DNA of 64,000 nucleotides from Apricaphanius iberus (GCA_028564705.1 JAPXFQ010000364.1:1302001-1366000), one strand, 5' to 3'; shown: positions 45,079 to 60,040, counted from the first letter of the stretch. The notes: generated by a model from the letters alone, not told the origin. Made by a program: numbers and translations.

Positions 45079-45835
45079 ACGTCGCGCCGGGGGACGTCCG
45101 CCAGTCTGTCGTCCGGCCAGAGGACGCCATTCGGGCCGCCCGCCCGACTCACGTCCCGCCAGGGGGCGTCCGCCAGTCTGTCGTCCGGCCAGAGGACGCC
45201 ATCCGGGCCGTCCGCCCGACTCACGTCCATAGACTGTAAAAAAGAATAGACAGCGCCTCCTCACTCCTCCCCATTTACCAGAATGACACACTTTCATGGG
45301 GGAATTCATGGCGGATTCACAGACTCCTCCTCCCCAGCTCTGACGAAGCATGTTCCTAAAAAGGGCATAGGGGCGGGATCTTCACTGTAGACTCTGCCCT
45401 CGTGGGGCGTGTATGGGCGTGTAGTTCGGTCGTAATCACGCCCATTCTGCTCCCGCGTCTTTAGCTCTGATGCTAAACTTGGCTCGGCCCTCTCATTAAT
45501 TATGCAAGATTTCAAAAAATTATCTTATGAAAACCAGCCTGGTGACCAGGTTTTTTATGAGCCCAGCATTATCTCAGGTAGAATATGTAGCCATAGAAAG
45601 TTTTAAAAAAATGGGCACCAGGCATTAAAGTTGTTATTAACGTGTCTAAAGTCCAATGCTTTTCAATGGGGGCCTAGCGGCCAAATGGAGGTGCTACAAC
45701 AATGGAGGAGCAATGGCGGCCTCCATGGTATACGGTCACAAAGCAGAGCAGCCAGCGGCCATTGCTCACGTCCCGCCAGGGGACGTCCGCCAGTCTGTCG
45801 TCAGGCCAGAGGACGACCCAACCTCCAGGGGCATG
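45079..45835 (+). repeat. 72-bp tandem repeat, third unit split by an insertion
   Basis: CACGTCGCGCC or CACGTCCCGCC, then CGTCCGCCAGTCTGTCGTC, repeats at 45079, 45151 and 45223, an exact 72-bp period (24 codons). The third unit is interrupted after five bases and resumes at 45768. Lower-similarity units precede it from about 44950. Confidence 0.8.
45229..45764. mobile_element. 536-bp insertion with 9-bp direct flanks
   Basis: CTCACGTCC stands at 45220-45228 and again at 45765-45773, flanking an insertion that begins ATAGACTGTAAAAAAG and ends GCCAGCGGCCATTG. An 8-9 bp duplication would fit a hAT-type cut-and-paste element, but I see no convincing terminal inverted repeat. It is non-coding and unclassified. 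It inserted inside the third 72-bp unit, hence after the LTR element's repeats had formed. Confidence 0.7.
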
Positions 45836-45942
45836 CCTACAGACACTCAGGCCCTCCTGCCGTAGGCCCCCCTCCACCCACCCTGGAAGGGTGCTTCTCT
45901 TTTTGTTTTTTCTTTCTCCACGGCGTCTGGAATCCGCCTTTA

Positions 45943-45954
45943 AAGGGGTGGGGT
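45943..45954 (+). promoter_or_regulatory. Polypurine tract of the non-autonomous element
   Basis: AAAGGGGTGGGG stands three bases before the 3' LTR, the position required for plus-strand priming. Confidence 0.8.
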
Positions 45955-45957
45955 CCT

Positions 45958-46228
45958 GTCATGCTGCACAATCCCCTCTGCTCCTCTCACTCCTCCATTA
46001 TTATTTGCACCTGTGTCGTCCTGAACCTCCAGGGCTCTGCCCCTGATTATTCATTGTATCCACCTGTTCCTCCTTGTTCTCCCCTTATTTAAGATCCAGC
46101 GAGAGCATGTCGTACATTTGTTGTGTATCGTCTCACCTTATGTTGCTGCACTCAATAAAACCTCACCTACCCCTGAACTCTGCTTCTACGCCTGGGTCCT
46201 TCGTCCTCCATGCAGCACCAGCGTGACA
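45958..46228 (+). repeat. 3' LTR of the non-autonomous element, lacking the self-primer
   Basis: 271 bp, closely matching the 5' LTR but lacking about 20 bp (after GAGAGC at 46106), exactly the hairpin arm and self-primer/start sequence. A copy templated on this LTR would lack the matched primer. Confidence 0.92.
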
Positions 46229-46233
46229 AGACG

Positions 46234-50503
<4,270 letters not shown>

Positions 50504-50839
50504 TCCAACTTATCTTAACTCGAAGGGCTTGTGTCTATCTCCAGCATTCAGTGGGCGAGAGGTTCCTATTGCCTTGATCACTACATGCACTTATGGTTAG
50601 ACTTACTGTTGGGTTTGGGAGTTTATGATATACAAATGTGTTTCCTATTAGACACTCTAACACAAACATGTTTTTGTGTTGAAGTATTTAAAATGCTAAA
50701 ATGGAGAATGACAGAATTATTTTGAGAATATTGACAGTTCTTTTCAAATGCAGACGTTTAAATTCAAATTCAATTCAAATTCACAAATAATGTCTGGAGC
50801 AAAGAGGGAAATTAAGTGTTGTTTTAGCTCATATTTTCA

Positions 50840-51540
50840 CATTTCTTCAATGTGTTGTTCTTGACGTTGATGGCAGTGGCCAGCAAGCATCTTCTGCCGT
50901 GGTCTGTGTTACAGTGAAATTGAAGAAGACACTCTATCATTGTATGACAGTCTGTAGAAGAGGATGCTAAGAGTTGTCGATAATGTTCCTGATTTTATGA
51001 AAAATCGTTCTTTGCATCATCATCTCCAGTGTTTCCACAGTCTTCCCAAGGACAGAACCAGCCTTCTTTATCAGATTCATGAGCCTTTTTAAGTCCCGGG
51101 CTATGATGCTGGCATGCCAACAGATGGAAAGAGAAACTTCACCTTGCAAAACAGACTTGAAGAAGGTCCTTGAAGGACCTAAGCTTCCTCGAGGAGTACA
51201 GTCTGCTCTATTCTTTCTTTTAGGCCACTTCACTGTTGAGTATCTTGGCCAATCCTGTCCAACCACGGTAATTATATTCTTAATCCACCTCCATCTCTTC
51301 ATCCAGGTTTTTTTAACCTACAATCATCTTCTTTCTTTTACATTCATAGTAAGATGATTTTTCCCACACTATGCCACAATATGGTCCACCAGCTTTCTGT
51401 TCTCAGCTTCTTGTCCATCTCTAACACACCGGACAACTGCTGAGTCATCTGCTCATTTCTATTAATGACAAGTCTCTGAGGTGTACTGGAAGTCAGAGGT
51501 TAACAGAGGGAAGATGAATGCTGAGAGTACAGTCCCCTAA
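50840..51540 (-). pseudogene. LINE reverse transcriptase 3' relic
   Basis: On the minus strand near 51440-51380 the sequence still reads ADDSAVVRCVRDGQEAENRKLVDHIVA with one stop, then CGKNHLTMNVKE, the reverse transcriptase FADD box and following region of a fish LINE. Downstream (50967-51302) comes FFKSVLQ, RLMNLIKKAGSVLGKTVE and IRNIIDNS, the usual C-terminal block. Several stops and shifts. The style is that of Rex1-like LINEs, an assignment from memory. It is 5'-truncated and dead. Confidence 0.75.
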
Positions 51541-52199
51541 ATGTGTTAGGAATACTTTTTTTAAACATCTCAAAAACATTCCTTCCTTGTAAGACAACAT
51601 TGATCATGGGGAAATTGAAAGCAATTCATCAAAATATTGGAGCTTGTTGATCATTAAATATTTATTTTAGTGTTCGATACAATTCCTCACACCTAATGAT
51701 GACAGTTTCAAAGGTTTAAGCAAAGGCAAACGAGTATATAACACCATGGGAATGTTCTGCCTTGATACCACAGTGCAAAAACTAACCAATAATCTAACCA
51801 ATCCATCTAACCAAGTCCAACAATCATGTTTCCAGCTAAATATATTTATTAGACTTATTTGGAGATTTATCAACTAAGCAAGAGCAGAATTCTTGATATT
51901 GAAGAGAATATATGTCTTATTTTTAGAAGTCTTAAAGCTTCTTAAATTAAGTGAAACAATCTGTCAGGGTAGTAGGATAATTGTACTTGGTAAGAATTCT
52001 CAAAATAAGAAATATTCTCTAAATAAAATGAATAATCTAGCTCTTGTTTAGTATATATGTCTCAAAACGAGATCAAAAATACTTTTTTGCTGGAAAAAAG
52101 ATTGTTGGGATTGGTAAGATGGACAGTTTTGCAGTGCACTTAGGAAGGAAACAAGTTCTATGTCCTAAAGATGAATGTGTTTTCATGCAAAATGTGTGT
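51541..52199. other. Non-coding, nothing recognised
   Basis: No gene or repeat could be supported. Confidence 0.35.
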
Positions 52200-52860
52200 T
52201 TCAGCATCATAACCCAAAAAAGAGACCTTGCGAAGGTGCTGGCTAAAGCAGGTTAGAGATTGCCATCATCAAGAATAAAAGTAATGTTGTACTGACAAGA
52301 GTTGAAAGGACACTCCAAAAGCAAAATAAAATCCCTATTACAGTGTAAAAATGAACTCAAGGGAGAATAACTTTTAAGTTTTTCTAAAAGTTACTTACAA
52401 GACTGTACAGATAGGTGGAGAGAACACTTTACTGCTCATCTGTGCTGCATTTATGAGCCAGAAAAAATAAATGGAAATGCCCAAGATCTCTGCAATGTGC
52501 TCTCTCGATTCATAAATGCACTGTTGTTGTGATTGCTTAACAAGCTTCTCTGGGGTTTTTTGCCAGGAATGTGATACCATAATCTTGCAGCAAAATAACT
52601 TCAGAAGATAGATGGCATCATGAGGATAAAACATTAGGTTTGGGCATAAATGGGTTTTCCAAATAAACAGTGACCCTAAGCATCCTGCCAAATAAGGACA
52701 ACAAAGTCAATGTCTTGGAATGGTCATCACAAAGCTCTGACATATTGGTTCCATATATTCTGTCACAATAAAGAATTAATCAATTAACTGCATCATAAAT
52801 TTACATTGTTCAATACTTTTTCCAGCCATGATAACTTCCATTTGCAAGCTGGTTTTCTCT
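52200..52860 (+). mobile_element. Tc1-like transposon relic
   Basis: Between 52600 and 52745 the DNA reads GATGGCATCATGAGGA, CATAAATGGGTTTTCCAAAT, CAGTGACCCTAAGCATCCTG, GGACAACAAAGTCAATG and TGGTCATCACAAAGC, the order of a Tc1 transposase C-terminal coding region. All frames are broken. The ends are not recognisable, so borders are approximate. Confidence 0.7.
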
Positions 52861-53081
52861 GCGTGTCTTAACTCTTTCTAACAAAGAGACTGAATAACAA
52901 AAGGTATATATGGTCCATATATCCAGAGAAGCAGGCTAAATGGGTTGTCTTTTTTCATTCAAACAGATAGAGTGTTTTTTATTTTATGTGCTTGCTCTTA
53001 TTGTTTACAAAACTCATAACTTTCAACTTGACTGATGTACACCAGTTCTATCAGGAAGAATGGATCAAAATACCAATAATG

Positions 53082-53230
53082 TCAGAGTTTGAGGTGTTGA
53101 AGGACCCAGACACAGGGGGCAATGAAGATAGTAGACTTTACTCTCCCAGTCTGAACCCCAATGGGCAGGTACAAGGTATTAGCAGGCCAACCAATGACCA
53201 GATCAGGGTTCTGTCTACACTGAGATGAAA
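53082..53230 (-). mobile_element. Possible LTR fragment (left part)
   Basis: TGTCAGAGTTTGAGG, then AGGACCCAGACACAGG, resembles the terminal region of a gypsy-type LTR read on the opposite strand, where a GGACCCAGGCGCAG-type phrase is common. A matching right part may be at 53790-53985. Low-confidence assignment. Confidence 0.35.
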
Positions 53231-53789
53231 CCATCCTGGAACACAGGGTACCGGCGTATCACAACACCGTAAACGATCATGTTCAAATCGTGTCCCACAG
53301 AGGAGAAATCTCACATTGGCTCAGTGTTTCCATAATTCTGATATTTACGGCATTTTCTATGAGTGACTGACATCACCGCTCCATTCCTATATTTAAAGTG
53401 CATTTGCAACTCTGTGAGACCGTAAACAAACCACGGTGCTGTACAGTTTCAGTGCTAATAAAGCAAATAATGACCTTATTAATGTTCTTAAAATATGATT
53501 TAATGTCCCTCCTTTATCACCAACAAGAAAAATGGATGTGAGAACCACAGACACAAAATACTTTTGAATAAAGCTCTCATCAGAAGCTAGATTGGTTGTG
53601 TTTTCCACTGGGTTTACTGCACACACTCAGTGTTCTTTTCTGTTTGTTTCGCAATGTCACAGCTCCACCAATGGGCCATATGTACTACAGCAGTTTCAGC
53701 AGCCATGTGGACAATTAATTTTTATATTTTTTTTGGGGGGCCTTTTTTTTTACACTCTGTAACTATAACCGTTTTGTCTCTGTGTAAAC

Positions 53790-53985
53790 AGGGCCTAGAG
53801 GGAAGATGACAGAAAACCAGTAGAAGACGAGTAGCATGGCAGAATAAACACATAGGAGGTAATCAGGAAAACACAGGACAGCTGGAGAGATAGAATCAGG
53901 AAACAGGCAGGTAAGGGCAAAAACACACGGGAAGCAGAGGGGGGGAATGCAGGAAAAAATAGAACATACTGAACATGACAAACAA
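53790..53985 (-). mobile_element. Possible LTR fragment (right part)
   Basis: Purine-rich sequence (AAAACACAGGACAGCTGGAGAG, AGGAAACAGGCAGGTAAGG) ending AACATGACA, which mirrors TGTCATGTT, a common LTR start. If real, about 550 bp of unrelated DNA separates it from the fragment at 53082-53230. Confidence 0.3.
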
Positions 53986-55424
53986 AGTAATGTGAGAACC
54001 TTGAGAAAGGATAACCAAAACATTTGTCTTAAGTGTTAATGTTTCTGTAGATGTCAGGTTTAAACTGTATATAACAGCAATAAGTATCTCCTCCACAGGC
54101 ATGTAGGTTTGCAAAAAAACTGCACACATAAAGTACCTTGCTGTAGGCCATCATCAAGACTTGTTTGCAGAATTTGTAGATGATACCAAGAGATTTGAGT
54201 AAGGCAAAGATGTGCAGCTGCATAAACAAACAACATTATGCACCAATGCTGATGCTTTGCTTTCTAACACAAACTGCAGCATGCACTCCACAATTAATTA
54301 CATCTTCTCTCTTAGACGAAGGTTTCACAGCCACTGAAGAATTACATGAAGCAGTAATGACGGCTTTCATTGTTTATTTAAATGTGAGCATTGTTTGATG
54401 ATGCAGAGTTGCAAAATTATCAAAAGTCATAAATTATTATTTTTTCCTTCAAAACCAGAATGGGGACAACTAAATAAACACTTAATAGTGACTTGCTCTA
54501 ACTTCTAGATAATTACAGATCCAGTGATTATCCCAAAGTCAAATAAACCAATCATGCTGTGATTTAGAATATCTTGTCATGTGTTCAAAGTTGGACATTA
54601 TGAAATTTCAACTCAATTCAATCACACTATTATCTGCGAAAAAGAGAGAAAACAGCAGGGGCTGGCCATGTCTTAAGGTCCAGTTTTTGTAGACATACAG
54701 TCATCATTGAGACAACAAAGCGCCTTTGTGCTTAAAACTATCACTTTAAAATGTCTTCCCAGTTTAATACTGTGGGAGGGTGTTGCCAGAATGCAAGTGT
54801 TTTTCCAGTAATGTGATTTTGAACCTATTTTGTTTATGAGCTTTCTGTACATTTCTAAGTTGCATGAACAGGCTGAACACGTTTTACTTTTTTTAGTGTC
54901 TGTTCTTTGCTTGCTTGTGTGTGCATTAGTTCTCAACTTACTGATTTATGGCCTGTTAACTTACACCATGTCTGATCACCATCAACTTCAATAATGAAGC
55001 AGCTAGGAGACCGGCAAAACACAAAGTCTAATAATGAACAATCCATTTATTGTTGACTATTGTGGCAAAAGAAAGTGTGTGTGGGTGTGTGTGTGGGGGG
55101 GGGTATGCACACGAGTGTGTAGTGGACAGCCAAGTTGTACAGATCACAATGCTATATTATAAAGTGTTAGCTGTGCTTCAGTACATCCAACAAAGACTGC
55201 ATTGATTCTTTGGCAGTAGTATTACAAAGAAATACATTTGAAGGAACGCCCTCAGTGTCTCCTGTATTTCAAGGTTGAACTCACTGTAGCTTGCCAGATT
55301 TGTTAGAAAGGACCCATCTACAATGTACAAGTTAAAACTATTGTTTTGTGTTTCTACTCAGCTAGACTCCAAAACTAGTAATAAAAAGTTTTCCCACCTG
55401 ACCAATGATTCAAAAGTTGCCAAC
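53986..55424. other. Non-coding, nothing recognised
   Basis: Contains a short GT/G-rich run at 55073-55102. No coding or RNA gene could be supported. Confidence 0.35.
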
Positions 55425-55678
55425 TGTGGCTCAGTGGTAGAGTAGAGTTGGCTTGCAATTGGAGGGTCAGAGGTTCGATTCCAGCTTCCTCCAGTCGCAT
55501 GTCGATGTGCCCCTGGGCAAGGCACTTAACCCCAAAAACATCGTCCTACCGAGCCATGTTGGCTGTCGGTGTATGAATGTGAGTGTGAATGGGTGAATGT
55601 GGCTTCAATGTAAAGCGCTTTGAGTGGTCAGTATGACTAGAAAAGCGCTATATAAGTTCAGTCCATTTACCATAAAAA
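55425..55678 (+). repeat. tRNA-derived SINE
   Basis: Head: TGTGGCTCAGTGGTAGAG (A box), then AGAGGTTCGATTCC (B box), an intact-looking polymerase III internal promoter. Body: TGCCCCTGGGCAAGGCACTTAACC. Tail: TAAAGCGCTTTGAGTGGTC, then AAAAGCGCTATATAAG, then TCCATTTACCAT, the tail shared by many fish SINEs and their partner LINE. It directly abuts a Tc1 element. Confidence 0.88.
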
Positions 55679-55923
55679 GACATTCAAATAAAGAGTTCAT
55701 TTCCAAAAAAAAAAAAATTGCAAATACAATACAAATCAAAAGCAAAGCTGCACAGACATTTAATGTACAATGGGGAGAACAAGTATTTGATACACTGCTG
55801 ATTGTTGAAGTTTACCCAGTTACAAAGCATGTAGAGGTCTGTAATTTGTATCAAAGGTGCTTTTCAACCGGACAGAATCTTAAACAAAAATACAGAAAAT
55901 CACAGAATGGATTATTTTTAAAT

Positions 55924-55953
55924 ATCCATCCATTTTTTGAACCGCTTATTCCT
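55924..55953 (+). mobile_element. 30-bp LINE/SINE-tail insertion with 10-bp target duplication
   Basis: ATTTTTAAAT at 55914-55923 is repeated at 55954-55963. Between them lies ATCCATCCATTTTTTGAACC, then GCTTATTCCT, the familiar fish repeat phrase ending in an 'accgcttatcc' motif. It looks like an extremely 5'-truncated retroposed copy. Confidence 0.8.
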
Positions 55954-56500
55954 ATTTTTAAATAATTAATTTCCATTTTATTGCATGACATGAGTATTTG
56001 ATCGCCTATCAACTAGTAAGAATTTAGGTTCCAACAGACCTGTTAGTTCGACTTTAAGAAGCCCTCCTGTTCTCCATTCATTACCTGTATAAGACACCTG
56101 TCCACACAACCTCTCCACAATTTCCAAGACCAGAGAGCTGTTCAAGGACATCAGGGATAGAATTGGATAGCTGCACAAGGCTGGAATAGGCTACAGGACA
56201 ATAGGCAAGCAGCTCGGTGAGAAGGCATCAACTGTTGGTGCAATAATTAGAAAATGGAAGAAGTTCAAGACGATTATCAATCTCCCTCGGTCTGGAGCGC
56301 CATGCAAGATCTCTCCTCCTGGGCATCAATGGTCATGAAGAGAGTGAGGGATGAGCCCAGAACTACATGGTAGGATCTGGTCAATAACTTGAATAGAGCT
56401 GGGATCACAGTCACAAAGAAAACCATCAGTAACACACTCCGCTATCATGGATTAAAATCCTGCAGTGCACGCAGGGTCCATCTGCTCAAGCCAGTGCATT

Positions 56501-57750
56501 TTAAAACCTTTTAAGCTCTAGGCTGTTTTTTTTCTGAATTTGGCATACCTACACTCTGAAAGCTTTTCACAGCTTGTAAAAGGTCTAAAATCTTCAAAGT
56601 GCTCTCATATAATAAGAAGGTCTATGTGGATACTGTGAATGTGAAAATTCTCAAGAAAATCATAGTGGGCATGAGTAATTGAGGTTGAAAGACAGAAAAT
56701 ATTAATTCCACCTGAAATAAAATACACATTACAGATAGCTGAGAAGCTTGTTTTCATTGTAAAGAAGCAAATAAAAATTATAAATAGTAACTACTTGCTC
56801 TTTTTGACTTTAGACCAACTGTTGGTGTCTGTAATAACAAATAATTGAAGCTTATTGAGGTTTTGATTGAAAAAAGGTCTATGTGGAATCCAGCTGTGCC
56901 AAATGTGGCACAGTTTGGCACAGAAGGTCAATTGATATAGAATATATCAATGAAATTGGCCATTTTAAATCCTGTTCTATATTTGGTCATTAAAACGAAG
57001 TTTAAAAAAAAAAAAAAACTTCATAAAACTTTGTTTTAAACAATATAATGTATCAAGTAAAATAGGATAAAATAAACATTCTGTCTCTCAGTGAACTTTG
57101 CGCATTTTGAATCAGCTTCACTACCTTTATCCCATGTGACATGCTTTACCTCATTGAAAAGCAGAGTCCACAGAAACCACTGATAACACCCGTTCTAGCT
57201 GGACAGAATCCTTGACCAATGACAAAGAAGAATACAGAGGGACTCGGGCTGTGACGCACAGACGGGGCTTCCACATCAAGCTATTCCATGCTCTCAATAC
57301 CCCATTTTCATTTGGAATTAACTTTTTATGAAAATAACGGCAAATGTAAGACAGATTTTACTTGCTCGTTTTTGTTTTGACAGTGTTTTGTTGAGTGCCT
57401 GACTGAAAATGTTGGTGATTTGAAACTAAACTTTACATGGATGGATTCAGCTAGCTCATAGTTTTCTTGTGATGCTAATGTTTCAGCGCTGGCTTTTTTA
57501 TTATGGAATAAAAAAAACACAAACAAATTTGTGCGACACATGTAGTTTATTTTGGCTGCTGTTTGAGCTGTGTCTGGTTGACATAATATTGAAGTGGATA
57601 CTTTTGTTGAGGAGTCTCTGCTTGACATTTTGATGTATGATACGTGTGTTTTGATGTGTGTATTATAAGGGGTAGCCAGATACTTGTGTTGTATTTATTT
57701 ACGTCACTGCGTGCCCCCGGTACCGGGTGCTTTTGAGTTCAAGAGGTTAA
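56501..57750. mobile_element. piggyBac-like non-autonomous insertion (TTAA flanked)
   Basis: It splits the Tc1 transposase. TTAA occurs at 56501-56504 and 57747-57750. The inner ends CCTTTTAAGCTC and, inverted, CCTCTTGAACTC agree at 9 of 12 positions, with two extra A's on the left. TTAA duplication is diagnostic of piggyBac-type transposition. No transposase is encoded. Open frames within it look random. Confidence 0.55.
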
Positions 57751-58145
57751 GGCCTGTCTGTTGTTTCCCTTTGACCATCCGGATGAGCCAGTGGAGGAAT
57801 GGGAGAAGGTCAGGTATGAGGGGAGGATGGATGGGGCCATGTATTATGATATTTTGGCCAACAATCCCCTTCCCTTATGAGCATTGAAGATCGGTCGTGG
57901 CTGGGTCTTCCAACATGACAACGACCTGAAACACACAGCCAGGGCAACTAAGGAGTGGCTCCGTAGGAAGCATCTCAGGGTTCTGAAGTGGCCTAGCCAG
58001 TCTCCAGACCTGAATCCAATAGAAAATCTTTGGAGAGACCTGGAAGTCTGTGTTGCCCTGCAACAGCCCCGAAACCTGAACACTCTGGAGAAGATCTGTT
58101 TGGAGGAGTGGGCCAAAATCCCTGCTGCAGTTTGTGCAAACCTGG
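57751..58145 (+). pseudogene. Tc1-like transposase C-terminal half
   Basis: The 57884-58150 frame reads [51 protein letters not shown] and [16 protein letters not shown]: the last two catalytic acidic residues (D of HDND, E of PIENLW) are intact. The N-terminal half lies left of the piggyBac-like insertion with stops, and the 3' end is cut by the LINE. It cannot make an active enzyme. Confidence 0.85.
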
Positions 58146-59322
58146 TCAAAGTCAAAGTCAAAGTCAAAGTCAGCTTTATTGTCAATTTCTTCACATGTTC
58201 CAGACATACAAAGAGATCGAAATTACGTTTCTCACTATCCCACGGTGAAGATAAGACATATTTTACTAACTTAAGTCCACAGACAACATAACATTCAAGT
58301 AAACAAAAAAGTAAGTAAATAAGTAAATATGAGGGCACATATAATAATGGAAAAAAAAATAAGAGCAGCAAAATTTTGTTGAAATTGTGCATAGACAGTC
58401 ATTAGTTCTGTTTTGACCTGAGTAATAAAGAAAGTGGCATAGTGGTGCAAGTTATGTAAGAGCAGCAGAAGTGTTGTGTTTTCAGGACAACAACACCAAG
58501 TTGTAAAGTGTACAAGTGTGCAAGTGTTCAAGTGTGCAGGTGGAGTAGTGCAGACGGCCATTGTGGGTCCAATGTCCAGGATGTTATGTAGCTGAGGGTG
58601 GAGGGGGGAGAGGAGGGAGAGAGTTCAGCATCCTTACAGCTTGGTGTATGAAGCTGTTGGTGAGTCTGGTAGTGCGGGAGCGCAGGCTTCTGTACCTCTT
58701 CCCAGAGGGCAGTAGATCAAACAGATTGTGAGTGGGGTGACTTGCATCACTCACAATTTTGGTCGCCTTGCGGGTGAGGTGGGTGGTGTAAATGTCCTTC
58801 AGGGAGGGGAGTGAAGCACCAATGATCCTTCCGGCTGTGTTCACTATGCTCTGCAGGGCTTTCCTGTTGTATTCAGTGCAGCTTCCGCCCCACACAGCGA
58901 TACAGCTGGAGAGGATGCTCTCAATGGTGCCTCGGTAGAATGTGGTCATGATGGCTGGTGGAGCACTTGCTCGCCTGAGTTTCCGCAGGAAGTACAGGCG
59001 GCGCTGAGCTCTCTTCGCCAGTGATGCAGTGTTGGTGGTCCAGGAGAGGTCTTCACTGATGTGCACCCCCAAGAATTTGGTGCTGCTCGCTCTCTCCACC
59101 ACAGCACCGTCGATGGTCAGTGGCAGGTGTTGGGTGTGACCTCTCCGGAAGTCAACAACAACCTCTTTGGTCTTGCTGACGTTCAGCAGGAGGTTGTTGT
59201 CCCTGCACCACGTGGTCAGATGGTCGACCTCCAACCTGTATTGAGTCTCGTCGCCCTTGGTGATGAGACCCACCAGAGTTGTGTCGTCAGCAAATTTCAC
59301 TATGTGATTGTTGCTTGTGGAG
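58146..59322 (-). mobile_element. 5'-truncated LINE inserted in Tc1
   Basis: On the minus strand the copy begins abruptly near 59322 within ORF2, ends its frame at 58584 and has a 3' UTR to a terminal TGACTTTGACTTTGACTTTG-type tandem tail (58143-58172 on the plus strand). Short tandem tails instead of poly(A) are typical of L2/CR1-group LINEs. No clear target duplication could be identified. Confidence 0.85.
58584..59300 (-). pseudogene. LINE ORF2 C-terminal fragment (reverse transcriptase part)
   Basis: An uninterrupted 238-residue frame starting at the polymerase FADD box (KFADDTTLVGLI), then LTTWCRDNNLLLNVSKTKEVVVDFRR, TKFLGVHISEDLSW, FYRGTIESILSSCIAVWGGS and ALQSIVNTAGRIIGA, then the end domain SGKRYRSLRSRTTRLTNSF. 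The endonuclease and most of the polymerase are missing through 5' truncation. Its intact frame suggests a fairly young insertion relative to the host Tc1. Most similar, from memory, to fish L2-group LINEs. Confidence 0.88.
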
Positions 59323-59639
59323 AACTACATAACATTTCTGATCTCTGTAATTGCAAACAAAGGTTTCTGTACCAAATATTGAGTTCTGTCTGTCTGATAT
59401 ATCAAATACTGATGTCATGCAATAAAATGCAAATTAATTATTTAAAAATAATCCATTATGATTTTCTGCATTTTTCTTTATGATTCTGTCCTTTACGGTT
59501 GAAGAGTACGGTTGATACAAATTATAGATCTCTACATTCTTTATAAGTGGGAAAACTTCAAAAATCAGTAGTGTATCAGATCCTCTTACCCATTGTAGAT
59601 TCTTATTCTTTCAAGACATGAGAAATTGAAGGATACTAG

Positions 59640-60040
59640 CCTTCTCTTTTTCCTTAAACGTTTCCTTTGCCAAAACAATGAACTTCAGTTTCCTTCTGCT
59701 TAAGCACTTAGGAGTTACAAACAACAGGCTTATCATGTGTGAATCCGGAGTTAGTGTAGTTAGACACGACTCGGTGAAGCACATCAGGCTGCTCTCCCTG
59801 TAGTTCCTTTGATGACAGGATAAAGCTGCCAACTAGTCCACTTTGTTGGGGAACGAAATCACATTTCCCATTATGATGGACAAGATGACGGGCCTTTATC
59901 TCTTTCCCTCACAGCAATGCCCAATCCCCACGCAAGAGAAGCGTCTCTTCCTCTTCAGTTCACGGGGGGCATTGGCTCACCCCGTGAGAGGCAGTACAGT
60001 GGAACTACCAAGATCTACCAGAATATCCTTTATGGTGTCA
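59640..60040 (-). pseudogene. LINE endonuclease-domain relic
   Basis: The minus strand at about 59860-59740 reads NKVD, a stop, LAALSCHQRNYRESSLMCFT, then ESCLTTLTPDSHM, matching the apurinic-like endonuclease region of fish LINEs, where a REYRECxLMCFTETWL motif is usual. The conserved TETW is TESC here. Stops and missing flanks mark it as dead. Borders are approximate. Confidence 0.65.

Larger units (their letters stand above)
43213..46233 (+). mobile_element. 3.0-kb non-autonomous LTR retrotransposon with its own ORF
   Basis: The element spans 43218-46228, with a perfect target duplication AGACG at 43213-43217 and 46229-46233. LTRs (43218-43508 and 45958-46228) begin TGTCATGCTG and end CAGCATGACA or CAGCGTGACA. 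A primer-type site follows the left LTR and a purine tract precedes the right LTR. The interior has no zinc knuckle, DSG, YLDD or integrase triad, so enzymes came from elsewhere. It carries an unrecognised ORF, two tandem-repeat blocks and a nested insertion. Confidence 0.93.
55766..59597 (+). mobile_element. Tc1-like transposon carrying three nested insertions
   Basis: Left end TACAATGGGGAGAACAAGTA, then TTTGATACACTGC; right end CAGTAGTGTATCAGAT, then TACCCATTGTA. These are inverted ends of one Tc1 element whose own length would be about 1.4 kb. It is expanded by a 30-bp insertion (55924-55953), a 1.2-kb insertion between TTAA sites (56505-57746) and a LINE fragment (about 58146-59322). The transposase gene is split and part of its middle is missing. 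Confidence 0.85.

Noticed and set aside
44665..45351. 228-residue minus-strand frame with WEPxDEEQV repeats
   Set aside because: It arises from the stop-free 27-bp repeat read backwards and runs across the border of a nested insertion.
55425..55500. tRNA gene
   Set aside because: The A and B boxes are present but continue into a SINE body and tail, so it is a tRNA-derived SINE.
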